From Arcuatula senhousia (lineage: Eukaryota > Mollusca > Bivalvia > Mytilida > Mytilidae): 64,000 nucleotides of DNA. The translations under genes were made by a program, and so were the position numbers. Under the pieces are notes generated by a model, which was not told the DNA's origin, searched no databases, and saw nothing but the letters and a program-made list of their open reading frames with translations. This document shows positions 23,901 through 38,900 of this stretch, piece by piece. The stretch is taken from NCBI GenBank assembly GCA_963971305.1, contig OZ020308.1, positions 17,703,092-17,767,091 of the forward strand, read 5' to 3'. The stretch's first letter is position 1. Every line of letters starts with the position of its first letter.

Positions 23901-26900
23901 CAATGGTCTGACCCCCCTTTTCTATTTTTAGCAATGGTGGCTATCTTGGTTGGTCGGCGTGCAAAAATTTCACAAACTTGATAGAGGACATCCTAAATAT
24001 CAAGTATACAAAGTTTCAAATCAATCCTTTCAGTGGTTTCAGAGAAGAAGATCTTTTTCAAAGAAAAGTTAACGACGGACGACGGACGCCTGACGATGAC
24101 AATAGTTCACATGACCTTTCGAGTCAGGTGAGCTAAAAACATGATCGGAAATTGAGATATAAAAAAAGTGTCTTGCATTAAGATATGAAGACAAATACTG
24201 CTTAATCACTCTAAGTAAACTTACCGATACAGAACTCACAAAGCCGACACAAGCTTTCTTTTTCTTCTATCTTCCACCTTGAATGAATTTCTGTAAGAGT
24301 AGTGCCATTTTGTTCAAAGTATCGCAATTCAGCAGAAAAGTTAAGTATAATTGGTGGAGTTTTATCAAAAGTTAAAGGTTTCGATGTATATTTGGTCATT
24401 AAACCGGCGTGATTTTCTGCAATTGCTTCTACAAATACGTTCATTCCATGGGTAAAGTTTCCTCTGATGACGTCATGACGATACGTCGGAAAGAAAAGAG
24501 ATGCTGCAATTTCGAATCCTCCCTCAGTACTACCAACTCCGTAGGAAATCTGTTTTATCCCGCTTTCAAAATCAATCGTCTGTAGGCAAACCGATATTTC
24601 ATCTTGGGAAATTTGTTGCACTTCGATGGTATCGGATACATCGGTACGAAAATTGACATCAATGCACTTAGATACGGTAAGTTCAATGATAGAATTAGTA
24701 TATACGTTGTCTATTTGAACAGTGAGATTTTGGACGAGCGAATCCTCCACCAAGAATTTATACTCTGTTTCTAAAGATCTATCAGCGTTGACTGCGAACG
24801 GCATCAACATCGACATTTCGTTCAAAGTCAAATATCCAGTAAAATGCGGCTTGACCTTATCAACGCGGATTTTAATTTTCAAAACATCGTTTTTGTGATT
24901 ATATATTGTTTCGGTTATTTTCATTTTGTGTCTGTTTTCTGCTTTGGAATTTGATTGTTCCAGTATCTTGAACGAATCGCAAACAATCGACATCGGCGGT
25001 GTGGCATCAATCAGGAGTGCCTTGGACGGAACAGAAGGGCTTACGAGACCAGTTTTATCTACCGCTCTGACATAGGCCTCAATAATGTCATTATGTAACA
25101 GAGTGCCATTGTAAGTTACAGAATTGACCAGACCAGTATCTGTGTATTCACGTACTTCCGTCTCATTCCCTCTAGAGATTTCATAAGCAATCTGATATGA
25201 ACTGATAAAAGAATGTTCATCGTCAAACCCATGCCACGAGAAGACAACTGGCTCTACAAGAGAATGATAAACCTTGTCGACATGATGAGCAGTGTTGAAT
25301 ACAACACCGTCCGTTGGAGGTGTCAGGTCAAGGAGAAAACCATCAGAGCTCAATCCAGTTTGCAGTCCTAGTGTATTGACAGCTCGGACTGTTGTGTAAT
25401 ATCTCACACCTTGTTCAAACACGATTCCAGTCCATTCAATGCTGGTTTCTAGTCCAACAGACTGGTCAGAAACAACATCATCAACTACAAAATTATATTA
25501 AGAAATCATTATAGTTATACAATCTTTTCTTAATGTAACCTTAAGCCTTGTAAATTATTATATTCATTAAAGTACAGTAGATAAAATTTTGTTAAAACTT
25601 AATCTTACTTAAAGAAAAATAAATAAGTAAATAAAATCAATTATAAATTTGATTCACTTAGACGAAACCATTTTGGTTAGAAATTGTTTACGCCTTCCTT
25701 ACAATTAATTCATTATATACTTTAATATAGTATGTACCTGATGGCGATGTTCCAAGAGAAACAACAAATTCTTTAATATCACTTTCTGCCTCAGAGAACA
25801 CCCCTTTCCAATAGGCAAACATAAGAACGTTTTCCCTAAGAAAGTCAATATCGTCACCACAGTCATGTGTTGTATCGACTACAAAGTGACGCTTCTGTAC
25901 ATTTGGCGGAGTGTGATCAACTATAACCGGAGAAGATTTAACAATAGTATAGGAGACTGGAGATATCCATGCCCTGGTGTATGCTACATAATAGGAGCCA
26001 TGGCTAAGTTCGCCTGTTCGAAGACAATGGTGGGCTGATTGCCTTCGACCAACATCATGCCACGGATTCTCAATACTAAGATTGTAAATGCCTTCTCCAA
26101 ATGCAGAATCTTTTAATCCAAAACTATATTCGAAACGACTAATGTTAAAGATAGTTGAATGATACGCCCAGCTGGAAGACAAGCAATGCCTTGATCCCGT
26201 AGCTGTAGTGTTGTAGTGGCTTGTTTCTAATTCAACTGTGATGCTCAAACCTGGTTCTAGGGTAAGTTCACTCGAACTGACATTACAAACTTGTTGATGG
26301 TTTGGAAGACATTGTTTCCCAACTAATCCACATGTACATTCACATCTTGCACATTTTTCGTCGCAATGATACAGGTCACACGAGTGCGTTTCAATAATAA
26401 GGTAACCCTTTGTTCTATTTACATCAGAAGCAACAAGACCAACTGTTACTTTAGCTTCTGCAGAGCTCAGACCAGCGTAGTTTTTTGCCCAGACTGTAAG
26501 TACTACAAAGTCTGGAATGTTATTCGATCTGACGCTTAATTTTACATTGTCCATAATATGACTTCTGTTGCCATCAGTCAATACTTCAACGTCATCTGCG
26601 AGGTTCCTTGTACTGTAGCTATCTCCAATAGAAACGTAGTAGGCCTCTATGTTTGACTGAACATCATAAAATCCGAACCATGACAAGTAAAACACGATTT
26701 CACCATTAATTACCTCGTATGTAAGAGGGGGTCTAAAACCACCTATTAGTGGCGGAGTTGAATCCACTAAAATTTCTCCACCAATGGACGTTGTACATAA
26801 AAGTGCAGAATTACAGGCTGTAACTCTGATGGTGTAAACGTCACCTTGACGAAGTGAATCTTTGGAAGGCAAACTAACAGCGTATGTGTTTTCTGATGTA

Positions 26901-29900
26901 AGTACTATTTCATCTATTGGCACATGGGAGTCGTTCATACTAAACAAAGTCAAAGATGTTCTAGCAATGGGACTCTGGCTGTCTTCAAATTTCCATTCAA
27001 CAATGAAAAAAGAAGGGTCCGTTATAATCAGACGATTACGCTTGTTGTCATTGATAGTATGACGTGCCTGTAGGCGTGGTTGTTTAATATTTGCCGGTGA
27101 GGTAGTATCAACAATGAAGCCACCAGAAGATCGTTTAGTACACAAACCTACATTATTGCAGGCTGTAACAGTTACATAATGTGGTACACCTATAGTCATG
27201 TTTAAGTTAGTTTTCAGGAAAGACGAGGATAATTGAACATTCATTGAACTCGAGACATCACACGTCGAGTTAGTCGTTCCAACACAGAACTCAAAATGAT
27301 CTATTCCAGAATGAGGATCTTCGAATCCTATCCATGATGCATGCAAAGAATTTCTGAAAAAAAATTGTAATTCATTTTAAACTATAAAATCGTATACCCT
27401 GAAAACAAGTTTAAAACGAAATCAATATTGACATTAAAACTAACTATGACCTTAATTTCCGTATATCGTTTTTAATGAACAAAATGAAAATGACAGTTCG
27501 TTTTGAAGCAATTGTGAGGTAAGTAAAACTAATAAGCTGAAGTAAAAATACCCATTAGAAAGGTATCTAATGTGTTTCCCGGGGTCACCAACTACTACAA
27601 GTCCTGGTACAGGTGCTGACTTATCAATAACAATGCCGTTTGATTCTGCCGAGGAACAAAGTCTAGCTGCATTACATGCTGATACTGTGGTGTAGTATCT
27701 TATGCCGTGATCAAAATGTCCGTTCCATGTGTGGGCTAAAACAAATCGTATTCAATTGTAAGGAAAAACATAATATTGAAACATTGGTAGTTGAATAAAA
27801 TAATTTGGTTGAAGTCTGTTTTTTATGTTTTGCGGTTTGTTTTCATGGTGCCTGATACGTTAACTGATTTTCCATGCTCTTTTGAATTATGGCATTTGAG
27901 TTTCTTTAGTGATGGATTTGGAAACCAGATTGAATCCATCATTTTTCATGTGAATTAGAATACATGTAGGTACCAATGAACAAGGAAGAACATCTTTGGT
28001 ATCAAGTTCTATTTATTCATATAACACAACCGTTTTTGTCTCTTTTGAACTGAGTTTTATTTGATTACCAGTTATGTGTCTGCTTACCTATTTCAAAGAA
28101 CACATTCACAGAAACGAAATAATTTTTGTGCTTTTTTATTACTTTCTGACGGGTACCATATGCTGAATAGTATAATGTGCAGTATTATTTACTTATATAG
28201 AAATCTTAGATGTTATTATACCTTACTAAATTAGTAATTGATTTAATTGGATGAAATAAGGTCACGTGACGTGAAATAATCTGGGTATTTTTCTTCAAAT
28301 TCGTACAAAAGTTGAATAACCTTTCAACATACCCATGTCCATTGAATCACCGGTGAATAACCATTGAAATTAAAATGGCCATTGGAATCATGTTTGTTCG
28401 GTATACTAAAACATTTACGGCCCTTGAACTCAGTGAATATCAAAATTGTCAACCTCGCTGTAGTTATTTCTCTCGGGCTAAAGCCTTCAGGGAAATAACC
28501 ACACCTCTGGTTGACAATTTTAGATATTCAGCTCTTCTAAGGGCCATAATTGTATATGATAAGCAAAAAACGACGTCACGTGGCATGTGATATTTCGCTG
28601 GATCAACTAGTAACCACGAGGTCGTTGGTAGGGTCACCCGCTCGCTAGATTTTCGTCGTGACATCCTTATTAACCATTTTTTTCTGTTTAATATTCGTAA
28701 TAATGTAACAGTTATCATCCTAATTGGAGTGTGAACGATGTCTTTATCCTTCGGAAGGTAAGTTAATCATCGGAACAGGTCGTCGTGTGACCTTACTATC
28801 AAGAAAAAGAAACATTTGAGTGATACACTAACTAGGGTGATGATTGGATCTTCTCACCGACTACTTTATGAACGTAAAAAAATAATCATTAAAAGGAAAT
28901 ATACTTTACTTACAGGTTTTTAAGCCGACACTAGTAAATCTTGTTATATCATCATTTCCTGGCGAGGTTCCTAATCCAACTTTGTAGTCAGCAACAAAAG
29001 AATTAGGATCTTCGAACCCATACCATGTAACCGTAATAGATTGGGACTTAATGGTGTAACTAATATCAGTCTGAAATAAAAAGATATTGGGAAATCTTAA
29101 CATATTAGTAATGGCTGTAACACTCTGGAATAGCATTGAAAGTATCGTATAACAACGTTCCTATTTTGTAAAGGTTAGAGATTCCCTTGAGTTAAGCTAT
29201 TGAAACTTAACAGGGGACAACTTGACCTATTTCATCATATATTAACGCGCAAAACGCAAGAAAAAAAATGTCAAATCTAAATCAAAATAAGATTGAAAGC
29301 AAAAGTATATAATTTTTATTGCGTACAGTAACTCGTGAGACTTAAAATTGTTTTTGTTGCAACTGATCTTATGTTAAATTATGAAAGGTTGTTTGAAATA
29401 ACACAGTTTCGAAATGAAAGTGTTTTAACCAGATTGAACTGATGTAATTTTCTTCATGATTGTTATCGTATTGAAAAGCTTTAGTGTGAAAAAAAAAACA
29501 TTTCAAAATCTTCATACATGATACACGTCGTACTAGACTGAAAGTGTTTTAACCAGATTAGATCGGATGTTCATTTCTTCAGGTTTGTTATCGTATTGAA
29601 AAGCTTTATTAGTGTAAAAAAACATTTCAAAATTTTTATACACGATCAACGTCGTACTAGACTATCAAGTAATGAAAGAACCTTAGTGAGCACGCTCACA
29701 TACCCCACGCGTTCTGCTATTTGACTATATAAATTAACCTGGAGCTTGTAAACTTTTTGCGAATTAAAAATATGTTATAACATACACAGTAGTAACATAT
29801 GTTATGTTTCTTGCAAACAATGTTTTGTTAAATTCTTTTCAGTAGTTTGAGAGGAGTTGCAATCACAAACTGTAATAAAGATTTTCAGCTAATTTCTAAG

Positions 29901-32900
29901 TCCCAAGGGTAATAACTCCCACAAAAATTTGCGGATCAAAAATTCTTGGTAATATGTACAACTACATATGGTGTCCTTCTTGCATACCAAGTTTCGTTTA
30001 ATTCTGTTCAGTAGTTTAAGAGGAGTTGCGATTACAAACTGTAATCATGATTTAATGCAAATTACTAAGTCCAAAAGAGCCATAACTCCCACAAAAATTT
30101 GTGAATCAAAAATTCCTGGTAACATGCACAACTACATATAGTGTCCTTCATGCATACCAAGTTTCCTTAAATTCTGTTCAGTAGTTTAAGAGGAGTTGCG
30201 ATTACAAACTGTAATAATGATTTAATGCAAATTTCTAAGTCCAAAGGGGCCATAACTCCCACAAAAATTTGCGGATCAAAAATTCCTGGTAACATGCACA
30301 ACTACATATGGTGTCCTTCTTGCATACCAAGTTTCGTTAAATTCTGTTCAGTAGTTTAAGAGGAGTTGCGATTACAAACTTTGATCACAGACTGACAGAC
30401 AGACGGACGGACGGACCAGTCAAAAACATTATACCCTTCGCAACTTCGTTGCGTGGGGTATAAAAATCAAGATGCAGTTTGGGAGTTTTTACGTCTTTCC
30501 CCAACACCTGTAGGTTAAACAGACCAATTATAAAATCCAAAGAAATGCTTTTTTTACATTGATTCCATCGCAAAACATGTGCAATCATTCTATCTCATTA
30601 TAAATATCACAAAAAATACACGGTTTCTCTTTTTCTGCCAATAATCTCCCTTAAACCGGTAAAGGACCAAAAATTATGCAATACCTGGCTATCACTGGAA
30701 GGGTCAATCTCTATAACGTGACCTTCATGCGGAGGTGAACTGTCAATTATAAAAGGCGATGAAACACTAAATGAATAAAGCCCAGCTCCATTGGTAGCCT
30801 AAAATCAAGATGAAAATTTTTTAAGCCCCTGTTCTTTTTAGTCCCATAATAAATGACATAAGAAACAATGTTTGTAGCATATATGCGTCAGGCAACTTGT
30901 TTCACATGTAGTTAACGTTATAACACTTAAAATGATTTGACGTTTATTTTTTTGTCTTGTCTTATGGACATTTGAGATTGATTCTCCAAGTTCGGTTATT
31001 TTGTTATTACCTTTATTTAACAAAATTTCAACGTTAATGTAACTTGAGTTAAGCATTTGAATTTAATGTTGAAGATTTACGATTTTTTAAAATAGAAGAT
31101 TATGAAAAGTTAATTTTCATATGGAATTATGGGATGTCAAATGTTACAATTAAACATAAATATAATATAAAACAAAGGTAATTTATCGATTACGAAGCTC
31201 ATCTCGTTATGCATTATTGTCTGAATTGTCTTGAAATTTGAAGTACTCATCCTTGCAGATAATGGTCACAGCCAGCTTTTGGAGCGTGCATCGCGCTAAG
31301 CATCCTTAGATGCACCTACCATACCACTTTTGTTGATGTGGCAGGAAAGAACTTAAACCATTCTCCTCTAAGTGGTCATTCATGCGGAAAACGTAGGTCA
31401 CATCTAGCATCCGAGGCATGCATTTAGCTTAGCATCCCTAGGTGCGCCTACCATACCATGATATTGTTCTTTTCAGTAAGCAGTGAGAGACCTTATTCAT
31501 TATTTTGTAACTGGATGCAGATGCCGACGCCGACAGTATCACATAAACCCCCTTCACTTTCGTGAGGTTTAACATCAATATAATAGAATTAACATAATTT
31601 AAATTTGGTTTGTGTTAATTCTTTGATGTCTCATGTTTATCTACAATTTTCTCTATATGGATATTAATAGTTTATTTATTTTTTTTCAATTCACAAATTA
31701 CATTTATTAATAAGTTCTTAAATATAGCTACCCTGATTACAACGGAGTAAAGATGACCATTTTGAAGTAATTTATCGTCAGAAAATTCTGCCTCATCAAC
31801 GAATTCTTGGAAAGATATGACATCTGCCGAGTTATTATGGGACCCTATTCCAACTTCAATTCTGGCGATTCCACTTTCCTTGTCTTCTATTTCAAACCAC
31901 GTGACAGAGAGGGAACGCTGGGATATGTAAGCTGACATCACGTTGTCTATTACTATTGTACCCTTACTTGGCGAGGTTGGGTCGTACACTACTGCATTGG
32001 AGGATGTTTCGACTGACAGGTTTAGGTGGTTATAAGCTAAAGAATGAAAAAAAACGATGGTTATCCTTAACTTATTTAATGGAACATGACCATAGCAATG
32101 TTCGACTATTGAAACTCTGGAATTACAACATATAAAGGTTATGTTTTAGCAAAAGCAAAACAAAAAAAGGTCCACAATAGCACAGATAAATAGTAATGGG
32201 CATATGATAATTGTTTATGGGCTATATCTTTGCCATTTATATATCATGTTTGTTTAATAGTGAACACAAGGTACCTCTGACTGTGGCAATGACGACATCT
32301 CCTGGTTTTAAAGACAGTGCTTTGGCGACTACAGACGTTTCCATACCAACTGCTGTGAAAGGCTGTATGTCATCTGATCCAATACTGGTTCCTTATAGTA
32401 TAAAAATGAATGAAATGTTGAGAAAATGACGGAAAAAGAATATTCATGTAAACCAAAAGAGCAAGGTTAGAGCTCATTAATCCAGTAAATGATAGGACAA
32501 AAATATATACATGTAGTATTAAGCAAAAAAGATAACAATTTTTACATAATTGGTTAATTCTATATCAACAAAAGTTGGTCGAAAATTATACGTTCCCGAA
32601 GGGAGCGATTATGGTAGAATTGTCAATATTTAGTTGAATTCCTTCAACGTCCGGTTTTGCACGCCTTTTTTCCGAACTTTTGGCGTCTTTTTGACGCTTG
32701 TTCCTTTAAAAATTTCGAGCGTCATTAAGCGCACAAGTGACCCACAAGAAAGCTAGCTTGGTTTTATTTTCGAACATGAATTGTTACAATTTCATCGCAT
32801 TTAAAAGTTTTCAAAATTGATTTTAGCTTGTAAAATATTTATTGATACGTTTTAACATCGGGAGCGTCACAGGTTAAACCTGCCTCATATTAGGGTTTAT

Positions 32901-35900
32901 CGATTTTTTTCAGTTTAATTAAAGGGAATAAGTGGTTCATGTGATAATTTCGTTTTACTCCTTTCCAATTTTCAAGTTCAATCCGGTTTGTCGATATTGA
33001 TTTTTAGTGACGTAATACATTTTATTCATTCGAACTTTATCGCAAGGTGACACTTCGTCAGAAAGTTATCACACAAAATTTTACTAAACCAAGGGGAGAA
33101 CATCTTGGTCTTCAATACAGAGGGTGGTCTGTAAAGTCGATTGGGAAACGGGCGATGTCTTGGTACGAGTTAACGGCCACAGTTGAGATGGAAATAAAAT
33201 CATTACCACCCCCTTCTTATACGCTTCCTTCGAGGGTGATGATGGTAGAAATGTAAATATTTAAATTGTCTAATTCTATACTGATACAGCTTGGTTCTAA
33301 TGATTTAAGAAAAGGGAATAAATGTAGATTTATAAATGACATGAAGAGAGACATTTTACCTGTATGTCTTTTGCTAACATCTACTACCATTATATGGAGT
33401 GACATATAAATGAGACGTAATTGGCATGTGTCAAATAGTGATGGCAAATCAATTGAAAAAACTCGAATAAGAGTTAATACAGCTCTTTGGTAATGCGTTA
33501 AGAAAGAAGGGCATTGTTGCATTAGCAACCCTAATATTAGAGCTAACGTAAAGATTTTGTACTGTTTCGATGGGACACATCTGACAGATTGTGGAAATGA
33601 CAGATTGCTTAATAACCTACAAGGTGCAATAGAAACATTTGTACCTGCCAAAAAAGTAAAATCTTTCTCTTAGACATTTGCGTGGGCGGTGGGGGCTAAG
33701 AAGAGTATGTATAGATCCGCTCTTATGGCGAGTTCTGGCAAGATAAGGGGCCCGACCGTTCCCGCTGTTCTACGTCGGATCATATCATTACTTTTCGGTG
33801 ATGCCGCTGAAAGTTTGCAGGTTAAGACTAATTCATGTTACCTTGCGTAGTCGGTTCTAAACTGATACCAGTCTGAGCTTTCCTAGTTTGGTTTAATATT
33901 TGCTTAATTTTTGCCTTTTGCTAGAATTGCCTTAAATTTGCTGTTCTTCCCTGGTTAATAAAGTAACAGGGGGTTCTGGGATAAAACCCTTCGTAATGGG
34001 AGTCGAGGCCGTTGATCTCTCTTGGTGGTTGTTTAAACAAGAGGAAATTAGCATCCTTTGATACCAAAGGTGTACAGGTTTGCCCGTAATTTTTTTGGTA
34101 TTCTGTTTTCTTATCAGATGTCGACAGCTATCTCAACTGTGGCCGTTATTCCAAATTAATATGTTGTTAGTTTTTTATTATGCCTTTAGAAGTATGACTC
34201 TATAATTAATGGGTGTTTCTTTAAATGCTTTTCAATAATTAGGAATTACAACTAGTTGGTACTTACCAATGGCATATTCATACCAAGCAATATCAGAAGA
34301 ATAACCAAGTCTCTCAGCGTCGTTGTTTCCATGGAAATCATTCCACTTAATGTATAAATCTGAACCATCAATTATGAAAGCATTGAAAGATTCTATATCA
34401 ACTGTACCGGCTGTCGGAGATTTATCATTGAGAAGAAAACCATCACTGCATAACCTAGCTGTAGATGTTATTGCACATATGTATAAGATGGCTTTTTCTT
34501 TAAATATAGGATTTTTAAAATCAACAAATCCATCATTGGTTGTTTTTGAGAGAAGACAGTTAGGATCAAAAGTACAGTTTTTATGTGGAATTTCTTTCTT
34601 TTTCGTTAGATACCAAGTAATAGGGTTATCAGTTTTCCCTAAAATAAAACCACCAATTTTTACAAAAAGGCCTGCAAAATCCATTTCTGTCTCATGAAGT
34701 TTCGACATTTTGTTGCCTATATTTGAGCTGTGTCGGTACGATTGTAACTCCATAACAGACGGGTTATTGAGATCCAGGTCGTAAATTATATCTTTTGTAA
34801 ATTCATTTGGATCACTGGGTACATCAATAGGAACACACGTTCTTTCTTTTATTCCTGATTGACAATAAGGTTGAAAGCAAGCAAACATTCGACGATATGG
34901 GAGCCATGGAAGGTCGGAACAGATTTGGTCCTAAAAAGTAAAACAAATAAAACATTAGACGAATTAAACGTAGTTTCCATTGTTATTTTTTAAACAACAA
35001 AAGGGATGAACACCTATATGCTTCACAGAAAAAAATACATTTGTTATATATTGTATAGGGTCTAGAAAATGTACGTACATTACCAATTGATGTTAAATAA
35101 TTTAAATTCATTAGTTTTTTATGTACAACATCGTTTTAAATACCTTGTATTTATTTACGATCCATTACCGTTTTGTGAGAGAAGCGTTGACTAGTTTTCA
35201 GATCGTGTTTGTTATTGTAAACATAGATTTTTTTTAAAACAAGAAACGGTCGGATATGCGTTATGTAACAGGACAATATAATCGACCTATGCGTGTATCA
35301 GATACTTTAGATCGGTAAAATAACTATACATGCCTCCCATGTTATCATCTCAGAGGTACTGTTGTTGTCCATATGTAGCCTCCAGTCAGTTAACACTCGT
35401 TTACCTTTCACATCATTAGCCAGCATCCATTGATATCCAACAGCATGAGAAGAGTCAGGACACTGGTATTTGTGTATTGTAAACAAAAACATTTTACATG
35501 TGTCTTGAACATCCAATGTAGCTTCTACCTTCATGTTCTGTTCTACACTTGTAACGACTGAAATTACTTCAGTTGCAAATGGCTGCACGCATTCATATTT
35601 GAGACATGGCTTGATGAAACCCCTGTAATTCCCAACAGGAAAGTTTCCGGTAAAAGTATGAGACTGCTTATTGCCAACATTTTCATATACCAGTTCTTCA
35701 TTACACTGACCATTAAGTATTTTACACAAAGCTACTTCATAGTGTGTGACTACTCCCTCGAATTGACTGTCCAATGTCCAATGTATAGGTATACTTGTTG
35801 TAGAGGTCTGTGATTCTTTAAACGGATCACAGCGATACAATGTAACAGATTCATTTATAGAATTAGTAAAATTTATCGATTTGGTATTTCTGAAGGAATA

Positions 35901-38900
35901 TAAGGTAACGAAATGTAGATCATGGAGTTTACCAGTATTCTTTATGTACAAGGAATTTGCAAATAAGTCTATTGTTTCTTTTGAGTATAAAGTATAGATT
36001 AAACCTCTTTTTATTTCACCCGGTATGAGTAACTGAGTTGAATTTCTTTCGTGAAGTAAACGAGTGTATATCATTGTGTCACACGAATCACCATGGAACC
36101 CAAACGATGATGTAAGAATTTTATTTCTCTTTAGTGTCATAAATCCATTGGACGAAGCTACAGTTGTACCCCCGGAACCAGAGACTCGTAATGATACAAA
36201 ATAAATCTGAGTGTCATTAACAACAGGTAATGACTCACAAACTACATTACAATGGCTAACATTTATATGGGTAAATCCTATTAAATCATCCTGATTTGGA
36301 TTTGAGCCTAACGCAAACTGCATGTCATTAATACCACTTATCTCATTCCAAGCAAAACAGAATTGGTCTGAATCTATTAAGGCGTCAATATCGTGGAATG
36401 GTGCTACTGCATGTGGTAGAACATCGAATACTTTCCCTATCCTGGGTGGAAAAATGAACGGTAGAACAAAATTGGATGTCATAACATTGCAAAAATGTCC
36501 GGCATAGTTGTAGAAATGAAGCTGGGCATATAATTTAGAGCTGTTTTGAGAGTTGTGCTTCTGAAGTTTACTAATCGGATATCTTATACAATGAAGGTCT
36601 TTTCCACACTGGTGGCCATGTGCCTCCATGCTCCACTCAAGGAACGGGGTAAAGAAGGAATTTCCTGTTCCTAAAACAAAGGGGTCATTTAGATATATAC
36701 TGTGATAGACTATTCGCAAGTACTTTTAGAACTTTAGAACTAAAATATTATAACATGATCACTAGCAGATTAAAGGTAAAATATATTAACAATTTATTGG
36801 TATTCCTACGGGTACTAATTGTGCGCCATTTCCTATACTGTTATGAATCACAATTTATGGCTAAATTACAAAAAGACCCGAACAAACAGAACCTAATCGA
36901 AACTTTCAATTATACTTTTAGATATTTAGATGACATTCTTGCACTCAACAATCCTTCATTTTCTAATTTTATTACAGATATATATCCTTCTGAATTAACC
37001 TTGAACAAATCTAACGTCACCGGTGATAGATGTCCTTTTTTAGATTTAGATTTAAGTATTATTGACGGAAAATTACATACCAAAGTCTATGATAAACGTG
37101 ACGACTTTACCTTCCCTATTATAAATTTCCCTTTTCTTGAAGGAGATGTTCCACTAGCGCCGTCATACGGGGTTTACATTTCACAGTTAGTAAGATATGC
37201 TCGGATCTGCAGTTGTGTTTCTGATTTTAATAATAAAAACCATTGTATTACTGAAAAATTATTAAAACAAGGTTATCGATACCACAAATTAGTAAAATCT
37301 TTTTCTAAATTCTTCCACAAGTATCGATCTCTTATTGAAAAATTTAATTGTAATCGTCACTTTCTTATAGTGAAAGGAATATCACATCCTGAATTTTATG
37401 GTAATGTTTTTTATAAAGCTCACACATTTAAAAGCAATCCAATAGAAATGAAAAATTGGCTTCAAAATTTATTACGGAAAGGATATGAAATGAATATCTT
37501 GGTTAAATCTATGAATTCAGTGTTTTTTGGCAGAAATATTGAAAACTTGGTACTTGCTTTAAAACTTCCATAAATGTTTTTACTATTGTCATTTCTAAGC
37601 ATTATAGCGATCAAGCGTGTCGGTTTTGTGTGATGACACTTCACTAAATCATTATTGTTTGAAGTGTTGTGTCGGATTTAAAATCGATACGTTTGATTTT
37701 TTTTTACATCAGTCGATTGATGATACTCAGCTAGCTGTCAGTAACAGCGAGTGTTCCATAGAGAGTTCCTTTACCGTCCTTTTGTTTGTTCTTGTTTTTT
37801 TGTCTTAGGTTCTCTCTAGTAGAATTGGACTTTGATCGATTTGATTTTTATTGTGTGTTTAGTTTTTGTGCTTTGTCTAGGAATATTGATAGGGGGAAGG
37901 TTGGGCCCAAAAAACTAGTTTAACCCCGCCACATATTACATGTGCCTGTCCTAAGCCAGGAATCTTTGACAAAGCTTTCGTTTGTACTTGTCTTTTTGAT
38001 GTTTTCTGTTCCTTGTTTAAGAAGGGGGTCTATCTGTGACTATTTCAGGGCTGGATTTGAATTATATGCATCTTATTTAGACCATGGGCCAATTGCAGAA
38101 CCGCGAGCAGTGCCAAATGGCCTCGTTGAAGGCTGCTGGCGGTTGTCCATTGTGGTTTTTCTAAATTGCCGTTTAATTGTGGGCTGTGTCGCGTACACTT
38201 ATTCCACATCTCAATTAAATTAAATAGAAAGGAAAAGATTAAGTTTGTCAAGAGGGCGGGGCTTGGGATTGGTTTTTAATTTTATTTTATTTTTTGTATC
38301 AAACCCTTGTACAGGTCGTAATTATAGAACTATTAAAATGAAATATATTAACTATTCCGAATTCGAAGGTAAATTTGGCATTATATCAGTAATATGATCA
38401 ATTTACTCAACTTTACAGAAATCATATTGATATTTACCAAATCTAAACAAAACTTTCCCTATTTCTTCTGTCTGTTCTGTGTCGAACGTGTCATTTCTGG
38501 TCCAATTCATAACTAAATATTTTCCACTGACAACCGGACGTATGGTACGGGGACACAATGGCGCAGTTTCATCAGCAAGTAACGGCCCAAAGCTAATTAT
38601 CCTTTCTAACCCAGCTCTGTTTAACACACGGATAAACATGTACACTCTTTCTTCGCCAATAAGACCAGGATGACGCTGAACATAGGTTGTCAGGTGATGG
38701 ATCTTGGTATAATCTTGAATATCAGGATTGTCAATAGTCGACCGATCTGAGCCAAATCCGATAAAGACATCATTTACTTGGCTTCTATCTTCTGTAATAT
38801 TCCAGGAGAGTACGAACAAATCAGTGGGTGTGTATATCAAGTTATCTGTGTACATTTTGATATTTGAACAAATGAAATCTGAAACTTGTACAGACTTTGA

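Larger units (their letters stand above)
21871..24140. mobile_element. modular element F3, copy 1, split by an RT insertion
   Basis: The left end AACAAGAGGCTCCAAGGAGC carries a small hairpin (GGCTCC/GGAGCC) followed by TGCTCACCT; the right end is GTCAGGTGAGCTAAAAAC. A GACGGACGACGGACGCC tract lies before the right end, and the internal unit with TTTCAGTGGTTTCAGAGAAG occurs twice. Sequence between about 22142 and 23205 is a 5'-truncated retroelement that splits one unit. It lies in the intron between gene B exons 18 and 19. Confidence 0.72.

Noticed and set aside
33217..33651. 144-codon minus-strand frame as an extra gene B exon
   Set aside because: Exons 11 and 12 already join in phase 1 without it, and its composition does not resemble the repeats.
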